Below are positions 1-46,900 of a stretch of DNA of 64,000 nucleotides, piece by piece (position 1 is the first letter of the stretch; each line of letters opens with the position of its first letter). The notes beneath the pieces were generated by a model. That model was not told where the DNA came from, searched no databases, and was given only the letters and a program-made list of their open reading frames with translations. Position numbers and translations under genes: made by a program. Origin of the DNA: Lineus longissimus (taxonomy: Eukaryota > Nemertea > Pilidiophora > Heteronemertea > Lineidae); contig NC_088310.1 of the NCBI RefSeq assembly GCF_910592395.1, forward strand, positions 2,797,501 through 2,861,500, given 5' to 3'.

Positions 1-34943
<34,943 letters not shown>

Positions 34944-35708
34944 GGTTAAAATCGGTCCTCGCGCTTTTTTTTAGCAAACGAATACACCGGTTAGCCTAGC
35001 GTTGCCACGTCAGCTAAGCTAAAAATCGACAAAGCATCCTAATTATCAGTGGTAAACCTGGCTACAGAAGGGTAACCAAGCTACCAGAATATAAGTAGAA
35101 GTTCGCCAAAAACCGAAGCTGTGCTGGTGAGCAGTAGAAGACCAGCCTGAAGAACCTCCTTAATGATACCTTAGTTGATACCGGTGAGTTAGATTTATCG
35201 TTTTCACTCCCCCTGCTTTTGCGTGGAAGAACTTTCTCATTAACCGTGCGTTCGTAGGGAATCCTATGCATATAGCAATATAGTGAACAGGTAGCTTCAC
35301 TAGCTAAAGTGTGTTGCTAACGAAGCACTGTATCCACTGGAGAAAACTTGCCAGGTAAATTGATACTCCAAAAAGAAAAGCTTTCAGGATAAAAAAAGCG
35401 GGAGGCGAAACAAACAACGCAATCGACTTCGATATTCTTTTTACATAACGAAACATCACCCACCCCATCTGAGATTACTTTTTCATTCAAGTAGGTATGT
35501 CTTTCATTCACTTTGTCCCAAGTGATGCCATGAGGGTATTCTCTCTTCATTGTGACTCTGGCCACACCCAAGACAAAGTCACAACCTGAAGACGTTAGGC
35601 GATTCGGGCCTAGCTGGCGAAGACCTTCCACTTTTTTCCGCTTCGTCTTTGTGTCATTGTGACTTATAGAGACTTATAGGGACAGCTAAGTCGGCAAGAT
35701 AACGTTAC

Positions 35709-35728
35709 ACCTTAGAGTACTCTAAGGT
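35709..35728. repeat. Perfect 20-bp palindrome
   Basis: ACCTTAGAGTACTCTAAGGT is its own reverse complement. It lies about 770 bases upstream of the RyR ATG. A protein-binding function is possible but unproven. Confidence 0.6.
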
Positions 35729-37100
35729 TACACGAACTCGCCAATAGGGACAACTTGTATCTTACAGTATATAAGTCCTTAGATAAGTCGAAACCTTTCT
35801 CGCTTGAACGAGGAATATATGTTACAATTCTCATTTTACGACGGCGAATCCAAGACCTTTTTCGATAGGCCCTTGTACTAGGCACAACCTGGCAGTTTCA
35901 TCACCACGACACCAGCGACTTTTTCGTTACCCCGGTATGGTGGTATTGATCTACTAAGTTTATGTAGCACTACTAAAACACTACCACTACCTACCACATA
36001 AACTACCACAGTACTAGAGGTAAGTATTTGAAGTTCCGCCGATGAAATGAAAATAGGTAACTAATTAAATACTGTTTACTCTCTATCAATTTACATCATA
36101 GAACTAGAATTCTAACATTCAATGCATTAAATTGTTCAATAATACCTCATTTTGTTTTTGAAACAGCTGAATATCATCTAATAATTTTCATTTACCTGCA
36201 ATATTTTGTACCACGACTTCAAGCGGTTGTTGCAGAAACTACCAGACACAACAGAAAATGAAATTTTTGGATAAATCTTCCTTATTTTTCACGCCATAAC
36301 GGACAAATAAGTTACCAAATGGACATCATTTGACATTGTCAGTTGGAAAAATATACATTGGTACGTATATGTTTGTGAGAGTCTGCAGATATTTGACAAA
36401 AAAGCCTGGAAAACGATACAAAAAAGCAAGATGTAAAGTTTCAGAAAAAAGATTAGCTGACATGGCTGTAGCCCAGAATCCAGTGTCAGTGTGCTGTAAG
36501 TGTATACATTGTTGACGTGCATTGCATAACTGTCATGTGTCATCTCTGGGTACTGAGGATTTTCCCTCAAATACATGATGTGCACAGATAAAATGGGGAA
36601 GGCATCTGTCACTAATTTGTTATGGTGAATTGAATGGAATCTATTATCATTTAGGCCTGTGCTAAATATAGCAAGTTTGACGCATGACTTGCTTGCCTAA
36701 GCTAAGATATCAAATCCGGGGTGGAGGGGGGGGGCAGCATCAATTCTGAAGACTCCTTGTATCTAAAAATGGGTAAAAGAAGAAGGGCCTACTCTTCTAC
36801 TCCAGTCGCATTTAATTTCTCATAACGATAACACCTGCTAAGTACATGTACATCTAGGGGGTCCAACTGTAGGCTATATGGAGTAGAGATTGAGGATGGA
36901 TACTTGCTCTGAAGGGGGCAAGTATGCTCTGGACAGAATACGAGTTCAAGGAGTACAGTCAGTCAGTCAACTGTATACTGAAATTGTCTGTTAGTGTGTT
37001 CATCACTGTTGTCATTTGATCTTTTGTGGGGTTGTATGTCACATTATAGGTTGGTTCCAAGTGGACGCTTCAGAGAAGTCCATCTCAAGCTACCCATGTA

Positions 37101-37205
37101 CAGTAGAGCCTCTCTATTAAGGTCACCCTCCGGACCTGACAAATGCTGTCCTTAATAGAGGTCAAATTGAATAGAAACAATCCATTTGGGACCAAAACTA
37201 GTGTC
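37101..37205 (+). mobile_element. Truncated TA-flanked MITE (copy F)
   Basis: Starts TACAGTAGAGCCTCTCTATT and follows the family through GGACCAAAACTAGTGTC, then stops; the right terminal repeat is absent. Confidence 0.7.
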
Positions 37206-39854
37206 TTGGTTATTGTAAGGAGTCGTTTGCTTGTCCTGGTACATGTATTGGCATCAGGAAATGCCAGCTTCGCGGAATCTCGCTTCGCAATATCTCTCTT
37301 TTCCTGGTACATACTTCCCCCTCCGCCTCTATTGACATGGCTGATGCTTACACAAGAGCCACCTGTGTGCATACTCAAACGATTGTCATTCGATGCTGGT
37401 GTATTTGTCAGTGGCACAGTTGATGTCTTCATGATTATTTGAGTGGTCAGTGGTGAATGACATCATGAATTCAATCATAATATTTGTTTAGACGTCCGGA
37501 GTGTAGGTGTACAACGTCATACATGTCAATTGCTTGACTCTGTCTGGTAGTTGGTACTGCCCTCTCACAGAGGAATGTTGTTGATTGACTAAAAACTAGC
37601 AATTGCGTCACATCTTGTAGGACTATGGCGGACAAGATATTTGTGCTGCATGCCGCCATTGTATTTGCAGGCCGCAGCAACACAAATCACTCATTTGGGC
37701 TTTGCAGGGCCCATAAGACCCTCATGTCAGAAAGACATATGGGGTTCTGTAGAAAGGTCAGAATAGTTGCACCCAAAACAGTTTTGGGGAAAAATGCAAT
37801 TTTCAAGTGTTATTTTAAAAAGGGTATGGTGTAATATCCAAATCTCCTGATGGTAGGGTTAAGAGATTTCTGCCTCACTAAAAAAAACTTCTGCATGCAT
37901 GTACTTGATGTAGTCTGGGTCTCGAAGTTCATTTTATACCTAGATACATTGCTTTATTCACAACTTGTGACAAGATAGATACCTTCACTTCGATGGTGTG
38001 CTTGTTTCATTGTTATTGATCTTTTGCATGTCAATGTTGGCCTATATTGTAATGTTTAACTAACCCTACATTCTGAAAATAACACAAAGTGATTTGTTTA
38101 TTTTTCGCAGCAGAATTGGCTGGCATGTCGCATTTGCACAGAAGCCATCTCTACACCTTTCGATTGTTTCTGCGTGGTACATAACTTATTTGTTTTATTT
38201 GTTTACTTTTGATGAGCAAATTTGCTATGAAACTCGCCGCTGGCAAAATCGGCTTTCATGAAGCCATTGTTCTCATCGGTAGGTTAATGCATGAAATCAA
38301 GTGTCTGGTGGAATTGATTGATATTGTAGCTTATAAATTAAAAGGCTTTTTGTAGGTTGAAAGATTTTCACCAATCGTAAGAGTAGAAATTTGAAAATGA
38401 ATAATGATTTTCCTATGTGTAGGTTAAGCAATATTTTAACGTTATTAACTTGAGTTGCTTTTAAGTTGCAGAGTACAAAATACTGTAGTTGGAACCTTGA
38501 TTAAAGTGTATAATTCCTCTAATTGATGAAATAACCAAACCAGGTTGTGTTTCTCAGTGGATAATGCCAAAAATATATTCAAGTGGTAGGAGGTGTTTTT
38601 AAGAGTAGACATTGTACATCTGACACTGTTGGTATTGAGTGCCCAACTGGTCAAACACTGGTCTTATATAGTACAGCTGTCGTTTTGCCCCACAACACCT
38701 CTGCCGCCATGGGACAACCAATACCTTCAGATCGGTATCAGTTTCTTAATAGTAATTCATTTGTTAGAATATAGCTTCCTGGTACAAACGTATCTATTTG
38801 TATTGAATTTCTGATTACTGAATTTTAAATGAGATACCTAATTATAATTGTTGAAAACCAACTAGCGATATATACAGCTGAGCCTGTGAATAATCTAGTA
38901 AAGTGTAGATCTAACTAGGCCTTTCAGGAACCCCTTGAGTGAACGCCACCATCGGCCTTAAAACTTCAGCATCTGGTTAAACTTGCAAATGAAAGAATAC
39001 CATGCCATAAGCAGAGTCTGGTCTGCACATTCATCTCAGATATGAAATTTAGAAGTTTTTTTCCAACCATCTTCTGCTATAATTCAAAGACCTCAAAGAA
39101 TTGGATGATAATTGTGGATTTGAAATGATATTCCAAATTTCAAATGAATTGAAAGATTCTAGAAATGTTATGTAAAACATAAACTATAAAAACTAAAACA
39201 TGGGTTGGCAAGTGGGGTTAAACCTCCTGTCTTTGCAATACAAAATCTTGACTACACAAAGTGGCCGAATTTCTCTGAAATTGTTACACAAGCTCTGCTC
39301 CAGCTGCTGTACATTATAATAGCGTAAGTTACATGACAATATTGATTTTTTCACTCTTCAGTCTCAGCCAAACCAAGTTATAATTATTTCAATAAACACA
39401 GCACGATGCTTTCAATTTTACCATGTTGGCAGATTTCCATGGCAATAGCTGATCGAATAATGACGCTGGAGCGCTAGATGGTGATTTCTGTACCGGCAGT
39501 ATGATTATGATAATGATATGATAATAATGCATTATTTATCGAGGGGTGCCCAGCGGGTTGAATTTCCTTTGTCGGGGTAGTCATTCATTGTGATGACGAA
39601 TTATTGTAAAGGTTGTTACAAAGGTTGTCTCGCACTATCATTCACTTAATCACACTGCAGAGCAGTTGACCTGGTTTGAAGAAATAATCCATTTTGCATT
39701 TATAGAAAAAAAGTTGTAACTTTATATTGTTGCCAAAATGGGCTGAGTTTGCTGATCTCATTCTGAAGAAAGAATTTCCTCTTCCTGCTTTTCCCATCAC
39801 CTCTTGGTGACCTTATTTAGTTGATCCAAGTTGCTGTATTTACACTAAAGTTAA

Positions 39855-40615
39855 GAGCCAGTTTTTATAAGAATCAGGCAAGATCCTATTAGAGGGTGAT
39901 TCATGACCCTCTCAGATTTCTTCCAAAATTTTTATATTGGTAGATATATGTTAAAAACGGACGGAAATCACATTTTCTATCCTCAATAGGGTCCGCTTTT
40001 TTTTTAGGGGCCCCTGGAATATTGGGGTCAAAATGGGCCTAAATGGCAAAATAACCAAAATGTGGTTTTCAAATGCTGGTATTTCTGTGCGCCCTTAGTG
40101 AGCCACAGAGATTTTCATGCGTGTAAGTCTATTGGGTATTGACTTTCAGAAAATGTGAAAATTTTGGCGGCTGACTTAGGGCGCAGCCCATAGGTGGCGC
40201 TGCAAAACGCGACATTTCGAAATTACACACACCTTCAGAGAGGTTGTGTGGTTTGCGCCCTAAGTCAGCCAGGGTGTTTCATGCGTATTATGATACATTA
40301 GCACCTACTGCTTTGATTTAAAGGAAATTTACGGCGGCTGACTTTGGGCGCACAAGTATAGGGGGCGCTTTTTGCCGCCAAAAGGTGAAATTACCACCTT
40401 TTCGCACAACAAGTTCTCCATGCGCCCTAAGTCAAAATTGATCAAATATAGCTCAAATGGTCCCCCAGCATCTCTAGTACCAGTGGTTAGGAGAGTTTCA
40501 TGGCTGTTTTGCGTATTAACCCTTTTTGCACGGTTTTTTGTCGGGACACTAGACAAAAAGGCCAAAAATGGTAAACTGTGAACTTTCTCCGATATTCATG
40601 AAACTTACAGGATAA
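39855..40615 (+). repeat. Left terminal inverted repeat with subterminal 16-bp motifs
   Basis: Pairs with 42385-43140. A 16-base motif GCGCCCTAAGTCAGCC or close variant occurs five times in alternating orientation: 40089-40104 (+), 40169-40184 (-), 40255-40270 (+), 40336-40351 (-), 40422-40437 (+, end diverged). Such arrays often bind the transposase; that role is inferred here. Confidence 0.85.
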
Positions 40616-40951
40616 CTTCCTTACGTTAAAGAAAGTATTTTTTGTGAGTTTTATAGGTCAAGGTGGCAAGCTACTTGGTGGCAAAATTGAAATTTGACAG
40701 AAAAAGGAGCAATTTGACCTTTATATCATGAACCGTTTATTCAAAATCAAAAGTATTCAAAAATTACCATGAAATCACCGGTATCTCAGAAACTTAAACA
40801 CTTTTACAATGAATATGGTGTAAAACTTCACCAATATTTAAATGTCAGCAGAAATTTAGCAAATTACTATCAAAATAGTTAGTATGCCATTAGGGCCAAA
40901 CTGTCCAACTGGATCATCACATCTAAACAGTGAACTACAGTTTATATAGTT

Positions 40952-41608
40952 TCATGTTCTGGTCATCTTTGGACTGACGCTTTCCTTGTGAATCAAGTTG
41001 TCAACATATTCATGAAGTTCCTCCTGCGACCCACCTGCAAACATTGTATCATCATCGACATCATCAGGTACACCTCCTTGGTTTTGATCATCTGCATCAT
41101 CGTCAACAGGCCCATCTTCACCCCGGTTGTCATGGGCAACTTGAACGTAGGTCACTGGCGCGCGATGCTTTGAACATATCGGTCCACCGATTGGGAACTT
41201 TACTTGGTATTTTTCAGATATTTCCTGTGCAAGCTTTAGAGTAGCAGGTCTGGTGGCAAGACAGGCTTTTTTAGATCGAAAATCAACTCTTGAATGTTCT
41301 GGATGTTGGCAAATTGCTGGACTTTTCCAATAGATACCAAACGAAAATCTGTGATGGGCACAAATGAACTTGTCAGCGAAGATATCTCTGCCTGCACGGT
41401 TTTCAATAAGTGTTTTTTCATTTAACTCGATGTTGTCTGTTACTGTCAGTCCAAGATTCCTGATGTGATTGTTCACCTCAGCATTCAAGTCCGCCACCTG
41501 ACAAATACCAGTCTTGCGACTCTTTTTGTGAGCCCCACAGTTTTGAAGATCCGAGAAAAAACAGCAGTTCTCATAGTCTGTCTCTGAGACTGATGAGGCC
41601 ATCTTCAA
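40952..41608 (-). CDS. Cys/His-rich protein of unknown function carried by the transposon
   Basis: Open frame of 218 residues, the only sizeable one in the core of the TTAA element. Potential zinc ligands come in clusters: CC at 15-16, C24/H27, CAHH at 83-86, C100-H102-H105 (CQHPEH), and CSKH at 145-148. ICAHHR and ICSKHR look like two halves of a repeated C-x2-H-R motif separated by about 60 residues. The last 60 residues are very acidic (DDDADD, DDVDDD) and have no fold that I recognise. I do not see a DDE transposase, a THAP finger or a recombinase. It could be an accessory DNA-binding factor of the element or a captured gene. No intron is apparent. Confidence 0.6.
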   Translation of the reverse strand: MKMASSVSETDYENCCFFSDLQNCGAHKKSRKTGICQVADLNAEVNNHIRNLGLTVTDNIELNEKTLIENRAGRDIFADKFICAHHRFSFGIYWKSPAICQHPEHSRVDFRSKKACLATRPATLKLAQEISEKYQVKFPIGGPICSKHRAPVTYVQVAHDNRGEDGPVDDDADDQNQGGVPDDVDDDTMFAGGSQEELHEYVDNLIHKESVSPKMTRT

Positions 41609-42384
41609 AGCAGCAAACTAAAGGAAAGGGAAGAACTGCAAAAGTATTGTGTAGGCGGGTCAGTTCTCAAGGCAAGATCATTTGGTGAACAGGGTGTGGG
41701 CTTGTCCACTTTAGCATGCAGTTTGTTTGATGCATGCATGCATGCACTGTGTGTTCAACATTTGCCACACCCATCTCACATTTTATGATCTTTTATAGTT
41801 TTTTTAAGCCCCGAGATTAAAAAATTGCATGTCTTACAAAATTATATCAGTCTTATCTATCACATATTGCCATCATCATACTTACAAAATGCAGGATGTG
41901 TTTGATTAAAACAGATTTTTTTAAATGTCATGCCACATGGCAATGTCCATCCTGAGCTTCAGGTTTTTGATACTCCTACGTCCCATCGAGAGCTGGAGCA
42001 TATGGAAAACCACTGGGTGCCGAGGATGGGCAATGTCTTGTCATGCTTGATTGATGTCTTAGACAGGAAGGAAACCTACTGGTGAATGGCTAAACCAACA
42101 TTGAATTCACAGATCATACTGTTTTTGAACTGACTTTTGTCTTGTCTGGCACACTTTTTAAATTGAATAGATTGCTGATTAGAACTGAAATAAGTTTTAG
42201 CTTTGATTCAGTGAAAATGTACTCCAAATTTGATCGAAATCAAATAATCGGTTTGAAAGATACAATTCCACTAAAACTGGTACTTTTGCTTTATAGTTCC
42301 AATATTGCCACCAAATGGCAGCCTACAACAAAAGTGGCTTGCTGCATTCCACAGAAACTTTAATAACACCTTTCTCGGTGCAAA

Positions 42385-43140
42385 AGGAGCTAATCCTGTA
42401 AGTTTTATGAATATCGGAGAAAGTTTACAAAATTCCATTTTCAGCCTTTTCGCGTAGTGACCCGACAAAAAACGGTGCAAAAAGGGTTAATACGCAAACC
42501 AGCCATGAAACCCTCCTAACCACTGGTACTAGAGATGCTGGGTGACTAGTTGAGCTATGTTTGATCAGTTTTGACTTAGGGCGCATGGAGAACTTGCTGT
42601 GCGAAAAGGTGGTAATTTCACCTTTTGGCGGCAAAAAGCGCCCCCTATACTTGTGCGCCCAAAGTCAGCCGCCGTAAATTTCCTTTAAATCAAAGCAGTA
42701 GGTGCTAATGTATCATAATACGCATGAAACACCCTGGCTGACTTAGGGCGCAAACCACACAACCTCTCTGAAGGTGTGTGTAATTTCGAAATGTCGCGTT
42801 TTGCAGCGCCACCTATGGGCTGCGCCCTAAGTCAGCCGCCAAAATTTTCACATTTTCTGAAAGTCAATACCCAATAGACTTACACGCATGAAAATCTCTG
42901 TGGCTCACTAAGGGCGCACAGAAATACCAGCATTTGAAAACCACATTTTGGTTATTTTGCCATTTAGGCCCATTTTGACCCCAATATTCCAGGGGCCCTT
43001 AAAAAAAAAGCGGACCCTATTGAGGATAGAAAATGTGATTTCCGTCCGTTATTAACCTATATCTACCAATAAAAAAATTTAGGAACAAATCTGAGAGGGT
43101 CATGAATCACCACCTGCCTGACTCTTATAAAAACTGGCTC
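42385..43140 (-). repeat. Right terminal inverted repeat
   Basis: Reverse complement of 39855-40615, with the same five motifs mirrored. It lacks about 12 bases present near the tip of the left repeat (after the GAATCAGGCA stretch). Homology beyond position 42385 toward the centre is weak and patchy. Confidence 0.85.
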
Positions 43141-43144
43141 TTAA

Positions 43145-43884
43145 TAGTAAAGAAGACGAGGAGGAGACAGAATGAAAATAAACAATATTGAAAACCTGCA
43201 ATATAGTATTCATATTTCAAGACCATTATAGTAGATATTATAATAAATCATGAAAGTTAAAAGCATTTCAGTGGTTCTTTAAAAGAAGTGGAACAGCAGG
43301 ATTTATCGAAACAACTGCCTTTTCACACCTGACAGTAATGAAAGATTTCCACTTTCTGTATATTGTTTGATGCTTTATAAACTTTAAATTGATCTTTTCC
43401 TGGGATTCTGGCTATATGTCCACCAGTTTTACTCTTTCCAATTGAGCACCTCATGTGGTAGAGTGGCCAAACTTTGACAAGTTACAGACCAACCTCTGTT
43501 GGTTTCATCATCACCACTGATGTGATGTTGGAAACATCAAAGGCAGGAAGAGGACACTTTAAAGAACACTTTGTTGAAAATTTGAATGAAATATATTCAA
43601 ACTTCAAAGATTGAAAAAGATCTTGTATTCCAAGTCGCATAATTCCCTGTAGCAGCAATGGTTTTTTTCCAAAGAGTGGCTTCAAAGCTTTGCGTGGGGT
43701 TGTTTTAATCATAATCTCAAACATGAGTCATGATACGGGGTGACAACAGTGATGTGCAAGTTAAAAAGGGAAATGGGTGTTAAAAAAAGAGCAATCTTAT
43801 TTCAAAAGTGGGAATTTAGTATTGTGGACTGGTATCTCTTATAGCACCCTTTCGGTAAGATGAGATTATTTATTGTATTTTCAG
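43145..43884. other. Interval between transposon and ZBTB gene, likely promoter/5' UTR intron
   Basis: No coding frame of note. The AG at 43883-43884 (TATTTTCAG) is a good acceptor, so the 5' UTR exon of the following gene probably begins at 43885 and its first exon lies upstream, unseen. Confidence 0.4.
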
Positions 43885-43985
43885 GCTCTGCATACCCTAG
43901 AATTTGAAGATGAAGACCATGTCGTGACAGGGAGGTGACAAAGCAAGGACCATGTCGTGACAGGCAGATGACAAAGCAAGGATGA
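43885..43985 (+). promoter_or_regulatory. 5' leader with 33-bp tandem repeat and nested uORFs
   Basis: A 33-base unit containing GACCATGTCGTGACAGG and TGACAAAGCAAG is repeated twice directly before the main ATG at 43982. The leader has four upstream ATGs. ATG-AAG-ACC-ATG-TCG-TGA (43910-43927) contains two of them, ATG-TCG-TGA recurs at 43952-43960, and the last uORF (43968-43985) ends at a TGA that overlaps the main ATG as ATGA. An in-frame stop at 43958-43960 fixes 43982 as the first usable start. Confidence 0.65.
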
Positions 43986-46900
43986 GTTCGAAGGAGTACA
44001 TGTGTCTCTGGTGGGCCCAGGTGCCCGCAGAGCTCCGCAAGTTACGCGATGATACAAAACTGTGTGATATGACGTTCGTACTTAACGGAACCTTGGAGTA
44101 TAAAATGCATGCATTGGTGCTTGTCTGCGCAAGCAGTCAGTTTCGGAACCGCCTCAACAAAACCGGATGGCAAAACACATATTTCTTTGATAACGTAAAC
44201 ATCGAGTGTTTTCGACACCTGTTGAATTACGTTTATGGGTGTAACTTAGTATTGAGTGAGGCTAATGTCAAGGATATGCTGTATCTTGCGACTATGTTGA
44301 GCATCGACACTGCCATGATGCATTGCGAGGAATTCTGTAACGCTTTACAAAACCAATCAAATGAGCATTCGAACAATTCAAATCAAGAAACTAGTACCAT
44401 TTCACAGGAGCAAAATCAAACAATAAAACGGCATTTATCGATAGAGACGAATACACCGAAAAATGGTGATTCAGTAAATACAGCTGACACTGGGACGAGT
44501 ATGAGTAATCATAGTGGTGCCGAAAGTGTTTTGGATGAGAATAGCTCCAATGTCGAAATGTCTGAAGAAGGGCATGAAGAAATGGAGAAAAGTTGCTCGA
44601 CGGAGGACAGTCTTTCAAACACGTTTGATAATGCCAGTAAAGAACTCTTGGGGCGACCTGTGAAGGCAGAGGATGGAGAGGGGCGGGAGGACGGCAATTC
44701 AAATAGCAGTGGTAATAGTGGGGAAGAGGGTGAAAAGCGCATTGGTAGTGACCTCGGTGATAAGACGCATGGAATCGAAAAACCAAAAGGTAAAAGTTTA
44801 GAGGACATTTGCGCTCAGTTGGCCTCTAGTAGACAATTTGCTCAAAGTTCTGTGCCGTCGGATGGCGTGTGCAGGCAAAACATTCCACCTAAACCATCAC
44901 CCAAATCAAATGGAGACGAACATGGGGTGGACACGGCTAAACAGGATGGTGAAGTTGACAAGGATTGTGGGATTTATCAGTATGTCATGATGCCGTTCAG
45001 TACCTCCGGTGCGTCATCTCTGTCGTCGTTCACCACTCTGCCATCATCTTGTTCGGGTGGTATATATTCAAACTCTTGCGGAGGAAAAGGGAAATTCACT
45101 CTGGCAGGGTCAAATCTGGACCTGCGAGCTTGCGCCATTCGGCGGGAGAAGGACAAAAGTAAATATATCAGTACGCTGCTTGGGTTGCGTTCACAGGACA
45201 ACGACTCTCCTTTAGATCTTGACGCATCAGAATCACTATCTTTGGACACTCAGATTCCTCCCCCATCATCTTCACCTGCACCTACATCAGTGTCCACTTC
45301 AGTGTCAAAAACCTCGGCCAGTCTCGCTATTCGTATACCAAAACCTAATTTCAGTTCTAGTGGGAACTCTGCTCCCATGTCACAACCACTTGTTTCCCCT
45401 ATTTCTTGGTCGCCCTCGGTCACCCCTGCAGACACAGCTGTGACGTGGTCGCAGTCGGACAATAATTTACATGTGCCATCTTCGAAAGATAACGACGTTA
45501 TCAGTAAAATAGTTGACAGTTTAGAGACAATGACAGATAGTGGCGACCAGGCGGAGAGTGAACTAAAATCTGATGGGGGAGTCGTTGGCCAAAATATGGA
45601 CACGGATAGTAACGTATCAGCAAATCAAAGTGATGCTACTTGTACCTCCAGCATGGAGAATCTAACAGTGCCAGTGTGTTCGTCGGCAGATCAAACTATG
45701 AATAAAAACACTGTGGTCGTTTCTGACCAAAACAAACAAACCCCTAATGAAGTAATGTGTACGTCTGCAAGTACTACCCCTGTGACAAACACTGCTCAGT
45801 CTTTATACCCATTCCTTAATCAAATTGGTCAAAATCTTTATCCTGTGTATCTCCCGTTCTCAAATATGCCAAACTTCAATGGAACGAAGGACGATTTCTC
45901 ATCGATGATCCCACCTGGATTAAGCAGTGGCATGCCGCCATTGCAGAATATTGTGAAGTCCGTTAATGAGAATTTACCCCTCCCTCAATCTTTGCTAAAC
46001 GGGGCATTAACTCAAGCAGCCGTTCAACAATCGCAATCAGTTGCAGCACTGCAGCAATCACACTCTGTTGGAGACATCACGTCGCAATTAAACTTTCCAA
46101 ACATTGGTAACTTTGGGCAGAATATGTCTAATGTTCCATTCATGAATACTTCAACTGGTCCCATCCCTCTACCTGATTCGGGTCAACAATCAAGCCCTGC
46201 GTTGCCCGTGGTGATGGCGAACTCTCAAACACAGACGAGCAACTCGTCAAGTGCAAGTGAGGAAGAGGAAGAAGATGAGCAGACGCCGATGGAGGAACAG
46301 ACTGCTGCTGTCACTGATGCCAATCTCCAGCAACAGTTGCAGACGGTACTTTCCCAGCAGCTTCAAGCAAACGTGAAGAATTCTGGACAAGTTCCAATGG
46401 ATGGATTGAACAATTTGAACATGAATAACATGAATATAAACAGTTTGCAGGCAGCGGCGAATTTAAATGCTGCAATGTCTTTATATACTTGCATGATGTT
46501 GCCGAATGCTGCCGGGGTCCCCCAGCCTACTGTTCTGTTGCCTCAAGGTGACAGTGTAAACACCATGTTGCCTCAAAGCACAAGTTTTGCTCAACCGCCA
46601 GCTAGTCAGAGTTCGGGTATGCCTTTCTTTACGCAACCAGGAATTCAGAATGGCATGGCGTATCCACAAACCAGTATCAGTCAAGGAAACCTCGCATCAT
46701 TCCTCCAGCCAAACATTACTCAAAATAACAATGCTCAGTTACAACTTCCATGTAGCTTGCCCCAGTCTACGAATGCTTCAATGCTCCAGCCTAGTTTTAC
46801 ACAAGCCACAACTTCTCCGATGCTGCCTCCAAATATGTCGCAGGCAAATGGGACGTCTGTTTTACAGCCCGGACTACTACCCACAAATATTCAAAATACT

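Larger units (their letters stand above)
34944..39850. other. Upstream region of RyR, no gene recognised
   Basis: This should hold the RyR 5' UTR and promoter, possibly further non-coding first exons. I could not place a TATA box or transcription start. Contents noted: a perfect 20-base palindrome at 35709-35728, a truncated MITE at 37101-37205, and an open frame of 104 codons on the minus strand (35317-35631) with no family resemblance. Confidence 0.5.
39851..43144. mobile_element. 3.29-kb DNA transposon with long inverted repeats and TTAA duplication
   Basis: The element occupies 39855-43140. It starts GAGCCAGTTTTTATAAG and ends with the exact reverse complement. TTAA lies directly outside both ends (39851-39854 and 43141-43144). 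The inverted repeats run to about 40615 on the left and 42385 on the right (roughly 760 bases each) and are nearly identical over long stretches, which suggests recent insertion. TTAA duplications are typical of piggyBac and Kolobok superfamilies; the GA start does not fit the usual piggyBac terminus. The 1.77-kb core holds one ORF (40952-41608) that is not a recognisable transposase, so it is probably non-autonomous. Confidence 0.9.

Noticed and set aside
35317-35631. 104-codon minus frame upstream of RyR
   Set aside because: Could be a first exon or leader, but the sequence matches no family, and the RyR start at 34943 is already complete and conserved.
40329-40565. Open frames repeated at 40329-40565 and 42425-42634
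   Set aside because: They are mirror copies in the transposon's inverted repeats, with no domain content and overlapping the subterminal motif array.
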